The notes under the pieces: generated by a model | The model's database searches: none | Told to the model about the DNA's origin: nothing | What the model saw: only the letters and a program-made list of their open reading frames with translations | Assembly (NCBI GenBank): GCA_030268105.1 | Contig: BSDZ01000026.1 | Coordinates: 121,001-185,000, forward strand | Length of the DNA: 64,000 nucleotides | Source of the DNA: Volvox africanus | Lineage: Eukaryota; Chlorophyta; Chlorophyceae; Chlamydomonadales; Volvocaceae | Direction of reading: 5' to 3' | Position numbers and translations under genes: made by a program | In this document: positions 24,701 to 36,191 of the stretch, one piece after another | Layout: the number at the start of each line of letters is the position of its first letter | Numbering within the stretch: position 1 is the stretch's first letter

Positions 24701-24883
24701 CACCAGCCCTTATTTGATGAACCAGTTCACTGCACTTTCATATCAAACACCAATCCTCCACAGCAAGAAGTGCGGAAGGAACTAAATATGAGAACTGATT
24801 TTTGTGGCTTGAGTGCTTAGCCGCCATATCTGCCAATTGACGACCATATTGCACTAACATTGACGAGCACGAAGCAGTGCCTT

Positions 24884-24982
24884 GGTAGTATCCTGGGTTA
24901 TGTACGGGTAGTGTCCAAGATGGACCGTGTATGGTCATCTTCCGATTGGGCTTTTGTAGGCGGATACAACAGAGATACAACA
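24884..24982 (+). mobile_element. TRIM2 solo LTR, shorter subtype
   Basis: GGTAGTATCCTGGGTTATG to GAGATACAACA with core CATCTTCCGATTGGGC. The first bases are altered and no exact target duplication is left. Confidence 0.75.
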
Positions 24983-25398
24983 CCTTTGGCTCCAGTACTA
25001 ATGTCCGTCAAAAATAATCATGTGAATACTGAAAAAAATAGCAATATCAACGCTCCTCAGGAATAAATGGTAGATGGTGATATTGCATTGCCCCCCACCG
25101 GCCTACCACAGTGACTTCAGTGCAGAACAGACGCATGCATCACAGCATGTTGCTGAAACGATGGCAACACGACCCATAATCATGCTGACTCACCTGAAGG
25201 AATTCTTTGACGATGGACTGGACTTTGTGCCGATCATGAATGCATGCATGTGTTAATTGAGACATTTGGAATATCTTCTTCCGCATTCTAAGCCTTTTGA
25301 AGCTGCAGACATTAGGAAAAAGACTGTAATGGCATCATCACCACCATTGCCAGTTTGAGTGTAGCAACCCTGCTCCTTAAGGACGCACTGCAGCTAAC

Positions 25399-25502
25399 TG
25401 CTGAATTTCTGTGTTAATATCCGCCAAACTGTTTAGGCCCAATCAGAAGATGTCCAGATTCCTGATCACCCTGAATAGCCTCAGGTACCCCAGGATACTA
25501 CA
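25399..25502 (-). mobile_element. TRIM2 solo LTR with exact target duplication
   Basis: TGCTGAATTTCTGTGTTAAT to CAGGATACTACA. CTAAC at 25394-25398 and 25503-25507. Confidence 0.85.
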
Positions 25503-25742
25503 CTAACAATGCTGCAGGCCATCCTCGAGAAGCAGTTGGAACTGGCTCCGACCCTTGGGAAGATCCAATCCCTCTGGGTGGAGGCCACCGTTTACCTGGC
25601 TGAGGGCAGTGGCTCCTAACCATGGCAACAAAGGCCAGTGAGGTGAGTCCTATTAAGAGGATTCCACGTCCTCCCAAAGTTTCAGGGAAAAAGGATAGCA
25701 CCATCACTTGAACATGGTCTTGGTTTGATGTCTGTATTTTTC

Positions 25743-25875
25743 TGGTCGACTATAGCGCGCAGCATCGGCTAATAGTCGGCCGGGGGGCATAGTCGGAACT
25801 ATAGTCGACCTCAACTATAGTCATGTACTATAGCCGACATGGTCTATAGTCGTCCGACTATAGTGCCGACTATAT
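25743..25875. repeat. CTATAGTCG motif cluster, left
   Basis: About ten copies of (C)TATAGTCG(G/A) in both orientations within 130 bp. A matching cluster lies at 28,820-29,060. Resembles subterminal repeats of DNA transposons. Confidence 0.7.
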
Positions 25876-26565
25876 CTGGTACAGGCAACAGCTAAGGAAT
25901 TTGAGATTCTCACAGCGATTTTTCATGCCACACTGCTTAGGTGTAGTGCCTACAATGTATAATATCCATCCTCTCAGCCCCTCACAGCTCCGACATTCAC
26001 CTAGCACTAAAGTCGCACGCTTGTCCTGGAATGAAATTATTGCAGCCAAAAGAAACAGGTTTTTATGAAGCAATTTACCTACACTATTCTCACGTGCAAC
26101 CAATGTCTTAAACTCGTCAGCTACCATTTGAAATTGTTTTGTCCATGGCCAGTGTGGGACCATGGCAGACGACGCAAGCTTTACCTAGGAACATAAGAGT
26201 TTAAGCCATATTAATTCTGAATGCGTGCTGAATTAGGGAAGCATCCAAATGAAGCCTGCTCTGTCGCCATATAACGCGCTCGCGTTATACGGCAAGCGAC
26301 CTCTCTTATGTCCTCGACGAGGAATGATTTGAACAAGGTTGCCATTTTTTATTCGGGTTTGTATAGAATAGTAGTCTTGATTTTGTACAGGCATTGCGTC
26401 ATCCGGAGCGGAGACGACATCACAGGAAAGGTGCATAACGACACCCCCCATGGACATTACACGCGCAGCACAACTGATGTCTGCTATGTGGCCTGATGTT
26501 GAGTGCGTGGTATGCAAGGTGGAAGACGGAATTCTCTTGGACGCAGCGGTGATGGTGGCAATTAG

Positions 26566-28610
26566 GTGCACCTGCGCACGTGCGCTTTGAAGGAAGAGCT
26601 TGCTCCTCTTGAAGACAGCCTCGCAGCCGCTATCATCGACGTCATGGAGACCTTCGTATTAGGTGTGCCGCGTCCTAAAGGATTTGCCTTCATTCCGTGC
26701 GCCGTGAACGAGGTGAAGTGCCCCAAGGATTTCTTCCTTGGCGACGCGCTCCACCTGCTACCAACGGATGAAGGTGAGCGTTGGTGCACGGTGGCTTTGG
26801 GCATCTGGGGCCACACATCGATTTTTGGACGCAGGGGATGCACCTTGACGCATTTGTTTCCCCAAATGCAGAGGACGTCTCACTCCGTGATGCAGAGGAC
26901 GTCACTCCCTGTGAGGACGACGCGTGTAAACCACCTGAAAAGACAGGTACGGGTCGGAGTGCAGATTGCCTGTGGATCCTCGCCTTCTCATGCCCTTTCC
27001 GTGCTTCCTGCAGCTCACAACATCACCAGTGCCCGGAGCTCTCACGCATCTGGAGGCGCTTTGCCAGGCGGTAAGGATTGGGGTTGTGTCTAGGAGCTCG
27101 GCGCTGGCATAGGGGATCTGAACAGGTCACCATGACAGTGTAGCTGATGCGATGCTGTGCATGCAGGGGAGGCTGCTGTTGCATCCACAACCCTGGATCC
27201 CGTGTTGCCTGTGGGTGGAAGTGTGAATGCGAGGGCAGACCCGGCGGAGCACTACAAGGGGAGGGTGGTCGCGGGCTTTCCACCGAGGCCCCGGCAGGGG
27301 TTGTCGCGTTCACGTGCCGGGTCTGAGGAGCCATCGGGTCCGTGGGGCCGTCGCTGAGCCTCGTGCATGTCCTAACCCCGCCTACACCACGCAGAGCAGT
27401 ACCGTGCGGGGGTACTGGGCGGTTCGGCTCCGGTTGCCTGTGTCCAAGTTTTGACCTGGCGCGACCAGCTTTGCAAGCCTGACACCATTGGAATGGCACT
27501 GGCGGCAGTGTTCAGCGGGGACACACTGCGGAGCGCTGGGCCACTGGGTGTGGCTGGAGGCATGCCAGCGATTCTCTTCTGCCGGTAGGTTCAGCTGACT
27601 GCCGGTAGACTTGGCTGTCTCTGGCTGCTGGAATTGATCTATGATGGCTTGTCATGCAGGGGCCGTGGACGGCACCAAATACCTGACCTCGTGTTTAATT
27701 AAGCAGCTAAAGGACATCTGGGGCCTTTCCCAAAGGCAGCTTGAGCTCTGCCAGGTAACTTTCTATTACAACTTCGCCTAGATACTGCTACTGGCTGCAC
27801 TGCCCAGTGCTGCTTGCATCAAACATGTTCGTCGTGATACAGGTGACTGTTCGGCGGATATGCTACCTGTACTATGCTCCGTACGAGACAGTTGTGTGGC
27901 GGCCGTCTCACGGGGACCCTGTTTGGGAACCGTACCGAGGCGGCTGTTTGTGACGTGTCGGTTCGGAGCGACGAAGATGATGTTTGGTATGGGCGGGTAA
28001 GCACGGACCTGTTGTCGGGATTCTACTGTCTTGCTGTTTGTGGAAGGGGGGGAGGGGGTTCCCGGCACTGACATAAATGAATTTATCTTGGAACACAGGT
28101 ACAGCTTCTGGTCAGCTTTACACACACGTAGGAGACTCTTGACTTGGTGTATGTGAGGTGGTTTGAAGCACCTGAGGAGGACTGGAACAGGGAGCTTCAC
28201 CTCCGACCGTTGCAAAGGCACAGGTGTGGTGGGTGGCAAAGGGACGGCAATAAAAGAGGTCGAACACGAGCCTAACCCAAAACCGCACCCCCACCCCCAC
28301 CCCCCGCCACAGGAAGCCTGGTGCACCACATGCCTCCTTTGGGTGCGTCCCCTTGGAGTCCGTCATCGAGCGTGTTTGCATTGTTCGGAGCCCGCGGCCC
28401 ATTGTTCCCATTGTTCCCATTGCTCCCTGAGGAGCTGCTGCCCGTAGTGCCAGACGAGGTGGCAGAAGCAGTGAGGGAGGAGGGCATGGGAATGCAGCTA
28501 CGTCCCTGCCAGGTTAGTGTGCGACTGGGTGCCGCCATGGCTGCTATGGAAGTAAAGGTGTGGGGCTGGGAGCCACGACCAGCAGAGGTGAAGGGAGACG
28601 ATTGGTGAAG
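26566..28610 (+). CDS. Candidate unrecognised spliced gene between the CTATAGTCG clusters
   Basis: Several open segments on the plus strand look exon-like. 26,566-26,820 includes PKGFAFIPCAVNEVKCPKDF and WCTVALGIWG. 27,440-27,587 includes LTWRDQLCKPDTIGMALAAV and ends at a possible GTAGGT donor. 27,660-27,755 includes DGTKYLTSCLIKQLKDIWGL. 27,850-27,960 follows a TACAG acceptor and has YYAPYETVVWRPSHGDPVWE. 28,420-28,510 includes PDEVAEAVREEGMGMQLRPC. Frames and joins are not established and I do not recognise the family. If the flanking clusters are transposon ends, this would be its transposase or a partner gene; equally it may be remnant sequence. Confidence 0.3.
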
Positions 28611-28819
28611 TAGGATGGCATTGTTCAACAAGGCCAAGTTGGGATGTCAGCGATTTGTGAGAATGATGTGAACAAGGAGGAGGAGGCTGGGACAAAGAGA
28701 GGACCAAGGCAGCTGGCGCTGTCGGGCTATGACTGTACGATATGTACCCCTGCAATGTATACAACCAGATAATGATTGAATCCCGTACAGCAATTGCATG
28801 GCCTCTGACGACCGCTGCA

Positions 28820-29060
28820 AGCTATAGTTTAATCAGCTATAGCTGGCATCGACTATAGCTGGACGACTATAGCTGGAAGTCCCTTACTATAGTCGAATAT
28901 ATCATATATCGATTATATTGACTATAGCTAGGATGACTATTGTTGAACTATAGTCTCGTACTATAGTCAATGTTATTATCGTCTAAAAGAATCGTCTATT
29001 GGTTGGATATAGCCGTATCGGCTATTCCTGACAATAGTCGAACAATAGTCAGCCTCCCAA
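28820..29060. repeat. CTATAGTCG motif cluster, right
   Basis: Some fifteen copies of CTATAG(T/C)CG or CTATAGCTGG in both orientations over 240 bp, becoming more diverged (CAATAGTC) to the right. Confidence 0.7.
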
Positions 29061-29165
29061 ATTACAGACGGATATACTCATGCAATATTTTGACTTGATA
29101 CATATGGGCCTGTTTGAGCACATAGTGTATTTCCTGATGGGCAAAGCTCAGGTCTGGGTAGCAGA

Positions 29166-29265
29166 TGTTGTGCCTGTTGTGTCCACCTAAGCAAAGGCCC
29201 AATCGGAAGATGACTGTACATGGTCCAATCCTGGACACTACCCATAGATACCCCAGGATACTATC
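29166..29265 (-). mobile_element. TRIM2 solo LTR with exact target duplication
   Basis: TGTTGTGCCTGTTGTGTCC to CCCCAGGATACTATC. GCAGA at 29161-29165 and 29266-29270. Confidence 0.85.
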
Positions 29266-29424
29266 GCAGATGTCCTAGAGATGCCGAAGTTGAGCAAGAA
29301 GCCCCTCATCTGTGAAACCTTACAGGTTTCCACAGTATAGGTACAGCCTTCCACGGTATACCGTATATACAACACAATACCGCTATGACCGCATTTGATT
29401 GCTTGCATTCTCATGAATATGACA

Positions 29425-29650
29425 TGAAAACTGCTGAATCTGTTGCTGAGTAGACCCAGCGCTTCCACAAAGCCTTTCGTGACGCAAACAATATGGACAA
29501 AGCTGACCAGGTTAGATGGTACATCAAAGGCTTAGTCCCAGCACTTCGGGGGCAGTGCACAACTGATGATGAGGGCAAAGACTGGCAGGACTTAGACACA
29601 TACATCTTGTATGCAGTGGGTCAAGAGATGCATTGGAAAGCAGAATGAGA
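29425..29650 (+). pseudogene. Ty3/gypsy gag remnant
   Basis: Contains QRFHKAFRDANNMDKADQVR, WYIKGLVPALRGQC and DWQDLDTYILYAVGQEM, the pattern of the retrotransposon gag domain. It is interrupted by stops upstream and downstream. Confidence 0.7.
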
Positions 29651-29791
29651 CAAAACCGCCACCGTTGAGCTGAAGGCTACCATGGCTACCATCCCTTAAC
29701 CGATGTCCTCCTACCCAAACCACCCTTACCCCTGATCCCATTAGGGCTGGCAGTCCGTGAGCGAGAAGCCCTGAACCGACAACTCTTCTGA

Positions 29792-30200
29792 TGTAGTATC
29801 CTGGGGTATCTAAGGCTAATATCCAGGATATCAGGAAAGTGAACATCTTCTAATTAGGCTAAACAGCTTGGCACATATTAACATGGAGATACAACATTGG
29901 TATCAAGCAGGTTCGCTTGGGTTCACTTCCCCCATCATGAGGACAGTAAGGGCGGTAAAGTTTGGGTTCAATTCCCCACATCATGATGGCAGTAAGGACG
30001 GTTAGGCTGGACGGTGGGTTGGGGGCCTCATCACCAGGTGGAGAGGGATTAAATTCGTCTAACAGACTAGGCAGGTTGCAGGTCCCTGGACTGTAGGATG
30101 CAAGGACGGGCCCTATCTGGGGGGGAACACTTGTACTCTTCTGGGGTATCTAAAAGGCTAATATCCATGATGGTCATGAAACTGGACATCTTACGATCAT
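29792..30200 (+). mobile_element. TRIM2 near-complete element, copy B
   Basis: 5' LTR 29792-29896, TGTAGTATCCTGGGGTATCT to GGAGATACAACA. T spacer, then TGGTATCAAGCAGG, the Met-tRNA-type primer-binding site. Non-coding interior of about 220 bp, purine run TGGGGGGGAACAC, then 3' LTR from 30132, truncated at its right end near 30,200. It is inserted in the gypsy remnant between gag and the RNase H region. Confidence 0.85.
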
Positions 30201-30649
30201 CATTCTTTGACTAAAATGTTTTGTACAAGTATACATGTATAGATCTTTAATATGATTGTTAAGTGGCAAAAACAATATATCTCCTGCAAACACAAAGACC
30301 CAGAAAATACTTTGCAGTCTATGTAGTCCCGAAGTGGAAGTTGATCACAGCATGTAACCAGCAGGCTTTTGCCTGATCAAAACTTACACACCAGGTACCA
30401 AACTATTCCTGAAGCTAAATAGCACTGGAGTGAGACATCTCATGCCAGGTGCCCCATCGCCCATTCAGCTGTGGTATGACAGGCCATCCACTACCGTGCA
30501 CTTTAACTCCATAGTGTGGAACACCCCTTCTAGGATTTTTGATGCTCACCTGTGCCAAACAGCCTGCAAGATGTTTGGCCGACTCCAGTGCTGATTGATT
30601 AGGTACTGCTGATAGGTTTATATCCCTTGAAGCGTTTAAGAAGATGGCT

Positions 30650-31060
30650 CCTACACTCAAAGTTCTTAGACTTTCCGAGCTCGATAAACCTTTCACGGTT
30701 TGGTCTGATGCCTCAATACATGGCACAGAGCAGTCCTCTTGCAGGACGACCATCCTCTTGCTTATACAGTTTAAAAAGGCAAGACTATAATTACTCAACC
30801 ACAGACCAAGAATGTCTAGGAACCGTCCTAGCCATGGAAAAGTGGCGCTGATACCAGCCAGTGAAATGACGTTGGTCATAGATCACCAACTTCTGGTATA
30901 ACTATAGGAGCAGAAAAGTGAAGATAAATTCTCACATTGCCAAGCTTGTTGGATGGAAAGACTATCTCATTTCATGTTTAAATGGGAGTATCACCCTGGT
31001 CGGGTGAATGTGTATTGGGGGAACTTATATACTGCATCATGTGCAGTTGCACCCTGTGTT
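30650..31060 (+). pseudogene. Ty3/gypsy reverse-transcriptase RNase H remnant
   Basis: PFTVWSDASIHGT (first catalytic Asp region), YNYSTTDQECLGTVLAMEKW, TLVIDHQLLV and FKWEYHPGRVNVYWGN follow the usual order of this domain, but in two or three frames with stops. It is dead. Confidence 0.75.
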
Positions 31061-31093
31061 TCAGTGGGACAAATGTCTAGGATTGAACTACAG

Positions 31094-31119
31094 GGTTTAG
31101 GGTTTTAGGGTTTTAATTT
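31094..31119 (+). repeat. Short interstitial telomere-like repeat
   Basis: TTTAGGGTTTTAGGGTTTTA, the unit of green-algal telomeres (TTTTAGGG), directly followed by a CCGGGTCGAACCCGG palindrome. Confidence 0.55.
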
Positions 31120-31297
31120 CCGGGTCGAACCCGGATAAGTGTCTAGAAATTGATACACACGCGACAGGATATGCATGAATCTCATTTACTCTCAGGAGGA
31201 TTCCCGGGCTGGTGCTGCGTCAGAGTTATTACCCGCCGTCTGAATTTAGAATACGGAAGGTAGTGCCAGGAAAACAAAGGAATCCCATCCGTTGGGT

Positions 31298-31430
31298 GCA
31301 AGGCGCAAGCTGCCCTACGCGGTGCCAGGGGCGCCTGAGAATGTTCACTGCAGGGCGGGGATGTTTGTAATGGGAGAACTCGCACCCCGGCATCACGTGC
31401 TATTGTACGTGCTATTGAGACAAAATGTTG
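31298..31430 (+). repeat. Dispersed repeat shared with 49,999-50,100
   Basis: GGCGCAAGCTGCCCTACGCG, GTGCCAGGGGCGCC, GCAGGGCGGG and CATCACGTGCTATTG recur in order at 49,999-50,100. It is inserted within the gypsy remnant here and in a gene 2 intron there. Confidence 0.6.
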
Positions 31431-31598
31431 CTGTGCCCATCAGCTGGGTCCACGATGTGGTGCTGAATATGCTTTCAGCTGCGATGATCAACAGCAACTT
31501 AGGACACCGATTCACTAGCGAGTATGATGGTGATCCTAGTCTCATGAAACCCAAGGTAGCAAAGCTGCAGCTTAAGAAGAAAGGCAACTTCTGGTACT

Positions 31599-32039
31599 AT
31601 GGATCCCAGATTTAAGTCTAATGCTGGATTACGACAGGACATTCTGAAAGAATTTCATGATGTTCCTTTAGCTGGCCACCACAGCATAGACCGCACCGAA
31701 CAAGAGATCACACAAACAACCTGGTGGCCCGGACTAGATACTGACGTGAAGGCCTTTGCCCGATCTTGTCCCAATTGTCAGCATAACAAATGTACCAACA
31801 ACAATCTGGGTGGTTTGCTGCAGTTGCTCCCCATACCCTCTTCAGAGCATTTCAATGGATTTGATAACCCAGCTGCCAACAACCTGCAATGGCACAATGC
31901 GATCACAGTGTTCGTGGACCAGCTGAGCAAAATGACGCACTTTGGTCTCAAACGCACGACCACAGCAGTGGAAGAGTTGGCTCGCCTTTTTGTAGCCACT
32001 GTCCGCAGCACGGCCTTCCAAAGAATATTATCATTGTAA
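31599..32039 (+). pseudogene. Ty3/gypsy integrase remnant (zinc-binding domain and start of core)
   Basis: 146 open codons. The HHCC zinc finger is visible (GHHSIDRTEQEITQTTWWPG ... SCPNCQHNK), then the core with NAITVFVDQLSKMTHF, whose Asp is the first of the DDE triad. The frame stops before the second Asp, so the enzyme is inactive. Confidence 0.85.
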
Positions 32040-32699
32040 TTAACAACTTAAAACAAGCTTAGGTTTTCTAGAACGAGATGACAGTTTTTTTACAAATAAC
32101 TACACTCAATAACGTCAGGCCCGACTTACAAAGACTCCTTACTTGGCAGAGGCCACCTTAAGCAGTGGCTTGAGCAAGCAATAGCTTTAACGGTGGCTTC
32201 TAACAGAATGTGTTATGGCCAGCCACTGGTCCAACTTGAAACAATTTGCTGTTAATTAGCCCTCAGGAGTTTCAGTTTTTCCAGGCAGGAGTTGCAGGTT
32301 TTGTGGGGGTTCTGGTGGAGGTAGGTGCCAAGCCGATTAGCAGGGTGGCACAGAATTGGGGGAATCGCCAAGCCAATTAGCGAGGTGGCATAGCGTAAAG
32401 GGTTTCAAGCCCGTTCAGCAGGGCAGCATAGGGATTAGAGAGCCGGAGTGGAACATTACTGCCATGGCTCATCACGTTAACGATTGTAACGTGCTGAGGA
32501 CAAGAACGTTGCACGGGTATGAGGCCCTTTGCTTTAAATGGTCTTGCACAACAGCGAGTTCCGGTTAACTTGCATGTACCCTCTAAGGTGCCGGCCGGTT
32601 ATGAGTATCAAACCATCATGTGTAAGTGATTACAGCTCACTAAGAACTGTCCCCAGGCTGCGCAACCCAGACAAAACAGGATGCCGACTGTTCCCGGCG

Positions 32700-33113
32700 C
32701 CTCGTGCGTTATGAGGTTGGGCAAAAAATGCTGGAAAAACCTGGAATGAAGAAGTCGATGCTTAAGTCCATGGGGCCATATACAGTTGCCGCAAACATTG
32801 GCGGAAGGGCGGTAAAATTGGACTTACCCCTTGATTCTCACCTACATCCGTTCTTTCATGTGTAAGTCCTAAAGAGGATACTAAACGACAACCACCACCG
32901 CCACTTGTAATTGAGGGTGAGCCTTACTACATGGTTGAAGCCATTGTAGACCACAGGGATGTCTCGATCCGTGGGGACAAAGGTAAAACACGACGTGAGA
33001 ACCATATTAAATGGGAAGGATATGATTCCACCCATAACATTTGTGAACCCGAGACATCACTGAGACAATCCGCTCCATTGGCAGATACCCTTGATGAGTA
33101 TGAGCGGAAATAA
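32700..33113 (+). pseudogene. Ty3/gypsy pol C-terminus with chromodomain
   Basis: 32,700-32,870 encodes SMGPYTVAANIGGRAVKLDL and SHLHPFFHV, the integrase C-terminal GPF/Y-like module. After a stop, 32,931-33,113 is an open chromodomain (VEAIVDHRDVSIRG ... HIKWEGYDSTHNICEPETSL), which marks the element as a chromovirus. Such domains direct integration to particular chromatin. Confidence 0.85.
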
Positions 33114-33204
33114 AAAGCCAAGCACGGCCAAAACCCTCTGATGATGAAACCTCATCTAAGAGGAGATGATGATGCTCCCAACGTGGTTCGCTTCAGGGGG
33201 GGGA

Positions 33205-33395
33205 TGTAGTAAACTACATATCTTTGGTCTAAAATATAATGAGGTAATCGTGCGATAAGCAGTTAACCGTTCATGATATGCAAAAGCAGATCGCCACACA
33301 TCTTGGTAGGTGAACCGATATTAAAGTCTCACCCTGGTGGAGTGCGATGGCCAGACAATACAGTATTACACTGCTAGTTGTTCCGAGTTCATGAC
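33205..33395 (+). mobile_element. 3' LTR of the chromovirus
   Basis: Starts TGTAGTAAACTACAT right after the polypurine tract CTTCAGGGGGGGGA and shares ordered blocks with the LTR at 24,492. The right boundary is uncertain. Confidence 0.75.
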
Positions 33396-33402
33396 TGCGC
33401 TT

Positions 33403-33539
33403 GAGAGTGAACGAAAGAATGTTAGATCAAGTAATATGGCCCAGGGAGGGTTTGGGCGCTTTGCTGACTTCAACAGGAAAGAAGTCAGATCGGTCAATAC
33501 GGCCGAGGGAGGGGCCGGGCGCTTTGCTGACCTTAACAG
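33403..33539 (+). mobile_element. Two TRIM1-like LTR fragments in tandem
   Basis: GAACGAAAGAATGTTAGATC...GGGCGCTTTGCTGACTTCAA (to 33,476) and GTCAATACGGCC...GGGCGCTTTGCTGACC (to 33,539) match the right two thirds of the TRIM1 LTR. Older than the intact copy at 3.9 kb. Confidence 0.65.
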
Positions 33540-33809
33540 CGTTGCCACCGGATCCCGTTAGATGTATCATTATCATACTTGCGAGCCCTACCACAAGGCC
33601 GACTGAGGCCACGCTTCCGCATATAACTTCCAGCATCGTGAAGACGACTGCTTCAGTTACTGGCATGGGCAGTCATTGGGAAATCTTGCTATTTAGATAT
33701 CAATACGGCCCCCCGTTTGGGATATTTATATGTAAGTAAAACAATATTTGTAACCAGGTGCGTAAGCGCATGTGAGGCCCGTTGATGTCCTCCTTTGCTC
33801 GCTCCTTAC

Positions 33810-34136
33810 CCTGGACCTGTGAAAGCGACGCTGCTGCACCGAACAGATGGTAGGCTATCGCTGCCACATCAAACATCTGTTCATTGAACTGTTGTATTTC
33901 CTTGCTGCTTGCGTAAATGGTGTCCTTCAATGCAAGGAAAGGCCGTTGGGCCGCGTCCCGTACATAGAAACCTGAGGTAGTGATGAACAGCAACAACGTT
34001 TTTTATACAGTTTTATCCAAAATTAATTTTCATTATAATACCTACCTGACTGTTCGGACGACTCGTCATCCGAAGCTTGCGAGAAGTGCACAAGTAAAAC
34101 TAATAAGAGAATGCTCTGAATTCCGATATAGTTCAT
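33810..34136 (-). CDS. 5' exons of gene 4 (signal peptide exon and exon 2)
   Basis: Exon 1 (34046-34136) encodes MNYIGIQSILLLVLLVHFS plus an Ala/Ser/Asp/Glu stretch: a clear signal peptide. Exon 2 (33810-33971) encodes a helical segment with ASSKEIQQFNEQ that aligns with exon 2 of gene 2 (ASSQEIQRLYEQ). Both introns are phase 1, as in gene 2. No other signal-peptide exon lies upstream of gene 4's body at 22.6 kb, so I infer that these are its first exons, separated from it by about 11 kb of retroelement DNA. The alternative is a free-standing 5' fragment of a fifth paralogue. Confidence 0.7.
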
Positions 34137-35974
34137 TTGTAAAATGCTAAGGTCCCGTTTTTTGCTAAATTTCATTGCGATTTGATAGCCGTCATGATTT
34201 TTATGACCGCTTCCATTATGAATGCAACGTTACTTTTGTAAGCCTGTAATAATTGTTTGAAGTTCTTAATTGTATTCGGTAACTTAAATGATTTCTGGTA
34301 GCGTATTCTCATTAATTCAGCATCTTCCGAACTGTCGTCCTGTCGTACAACATCCAAAAATGACCACGGGCCTCACCGGCCTCATCAGGTCTTGCAGATT
34401 AGCTAATTTATTAAAGTGTCTCTTATGATTATTTTTAGATAGTCGTTTCTAGCTCCACTGTCTTAAACAGAGCTGAGAGGGTATCCTGACATATCCTTGA
34501 CTCTGCAAATGAAGGTGTAAAACAGAGTGGACCATGACTTACTGCTGTCGGAAATAAATGGACGGATGGAGGCCATGCATGCGAGTTGGGTCTCTGTTTT
34601 CCAGCTGGTCCCGGCTACAACTCAACTACACATACAAGCATGTAACATGCATATCAAGGCTCGGGATTTAGATCTTCCAGGTTCAAGATGAGGGCGGGTG
34701 TCAGGCATGGATGACAAACATTATGTAATGGAACAGGTAATCGCACTACGTCGCGTTGGCCTCGCGTCATAGAAAGTTAAGGATCGCATGCGTACATTAT
34801 TTGGTTTGAAACTCAAAACCCAAACCTGACCGCTGACTATTTGCCGCCAAGTGGGGCTGGTACCAGCGATAGGTAAAACTCAGTTTCCCCCATCTGCCTT
34901 AGCGAGAAATTGTTGAATTTCAGGGAAGCATGCAATCTCTATCTGCCAAGATGAATTGTATGTTTCATCACACATACATACATACAGCAAGCATCAGATT
35001 AAGATGCTGTGCTTGCTTTATAATTCCTCTCTCACTCTCACCACACCTAATAACATAAACAACTCGCTTGATCAGGATGGGTTCACACAAGCAATGAATG
35101 TCCGCTGTCCATCAATGACATGTTTCATCCGTGATGAACTAATAATAAACAAAAGCCGCACAGTGACCGATTGCAGCAATTCTTTGAGCAAACAATAAAA
35201 ATAATCTTGCAACATACATCATCTTTGCAGTTATTCAATTTGCAAAATTAAGTGCAAGCTATATAAGCCATCCCAAGCAAGCCACATGTGTTTCTATCAG
35301 AAAGAAAAGTGCCCCGCCCTTCGCCGTATTACTTCATTCGTTCCTCCTGATCCACTTATACATGGATCGCTCAGCTCAACACACACACACAAACACACGC
35401 GCGTGAGTGATACCTGCTCCAAGGCTCCTCGGAGGACCCCTTCGGGGTTGCCTACCCTAGTCAACCGCCTGCGCGAAAGCTAAGTCGGCCTGCGGGAATC
35501 CAACCTTCGTCCATGGGTGTGCCGCGCCTAGTGCGTGTGTTACCGTGGGTCTCGATACCATGTTAGTACGATGTTCTCTTAACGGCCGTGTTACTTTCTC
35601 CCCCTTCTGATCCCCTTGTACATGGATCGCTCACTGATAGCAGTATTTATCATTATGAAAAAGGATGACAAATCTGGCCGAGTTTGGAAATCTCAATTCG
35701 ATGCTTCTCCAGTTATTGCACTGTCCAGTACGTCACCACCGTAGCCAAGCAAAGGGAGAAAGTTGTGACAGGGTAGGCAGCAGTATATGCACCATATAGT
35801 ACCGCACGCAAGGTTATAAGGTTTAAGTAAGCAGTTATGCGAAACACATATGTGTGATAGTAAATACGTACTGCGAGTGAGCCCGAAACAACATAGCTTG
35901 GATGGAGTCAATAGATCGCACATTTCTTTAGGAATGCGCCATCACCTTCGTCGTTGAACAATTTGACGTATGTG
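34137..35974. other. Intergenic region between genes 3 and 4
   Basis: Contains the promoter side of gene 4. It has short CACACA and TACATACATACA tracts and a partly duplicated block around 35,325-35,375 and 35,595-35,635 (CTCCTGATCCACTTATACATGGATCGCTCA type). No gene seen. Confidence 0.4.
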
Positions 35975-36191
35975 CTAAAGCGGCATCGGTGTGACCTGAT
36001 TTGTCCAAAAAGATATAAAGCCTGATTTCGCCTTGTCCGATACAGGTACAGCCACCTGCTGTTTAGATTTGCGTTTGTTGATATGAATTGTCACCACAAT
36101 TGCGGTGATTATTGTCAGCACCAGAAACACACTGGCCAGAGATATCCCCACAGTATTGAGAGGCCTCCTTCCTTCAACTGAGATCTTGTAC
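35975..36191 (-). CDS. Gene 3 last exon: single TM segment and cytoplasmic tail
   Basis: Starts at a CACAG acceptor in phase 2, matching the phase-2 donor at 36425. Encodes a polar lead, a long hydrophobic run (VGISLASVFLVLTIITAIVV), a basic stop-transfer stretch (NKRKSK) and a tail of about 30 residues to the stop. It takes the same position as the TM exons of genes 1 and 2, but the sequence is unrelated beyond hydrophobicity. Confidence 0.65.
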
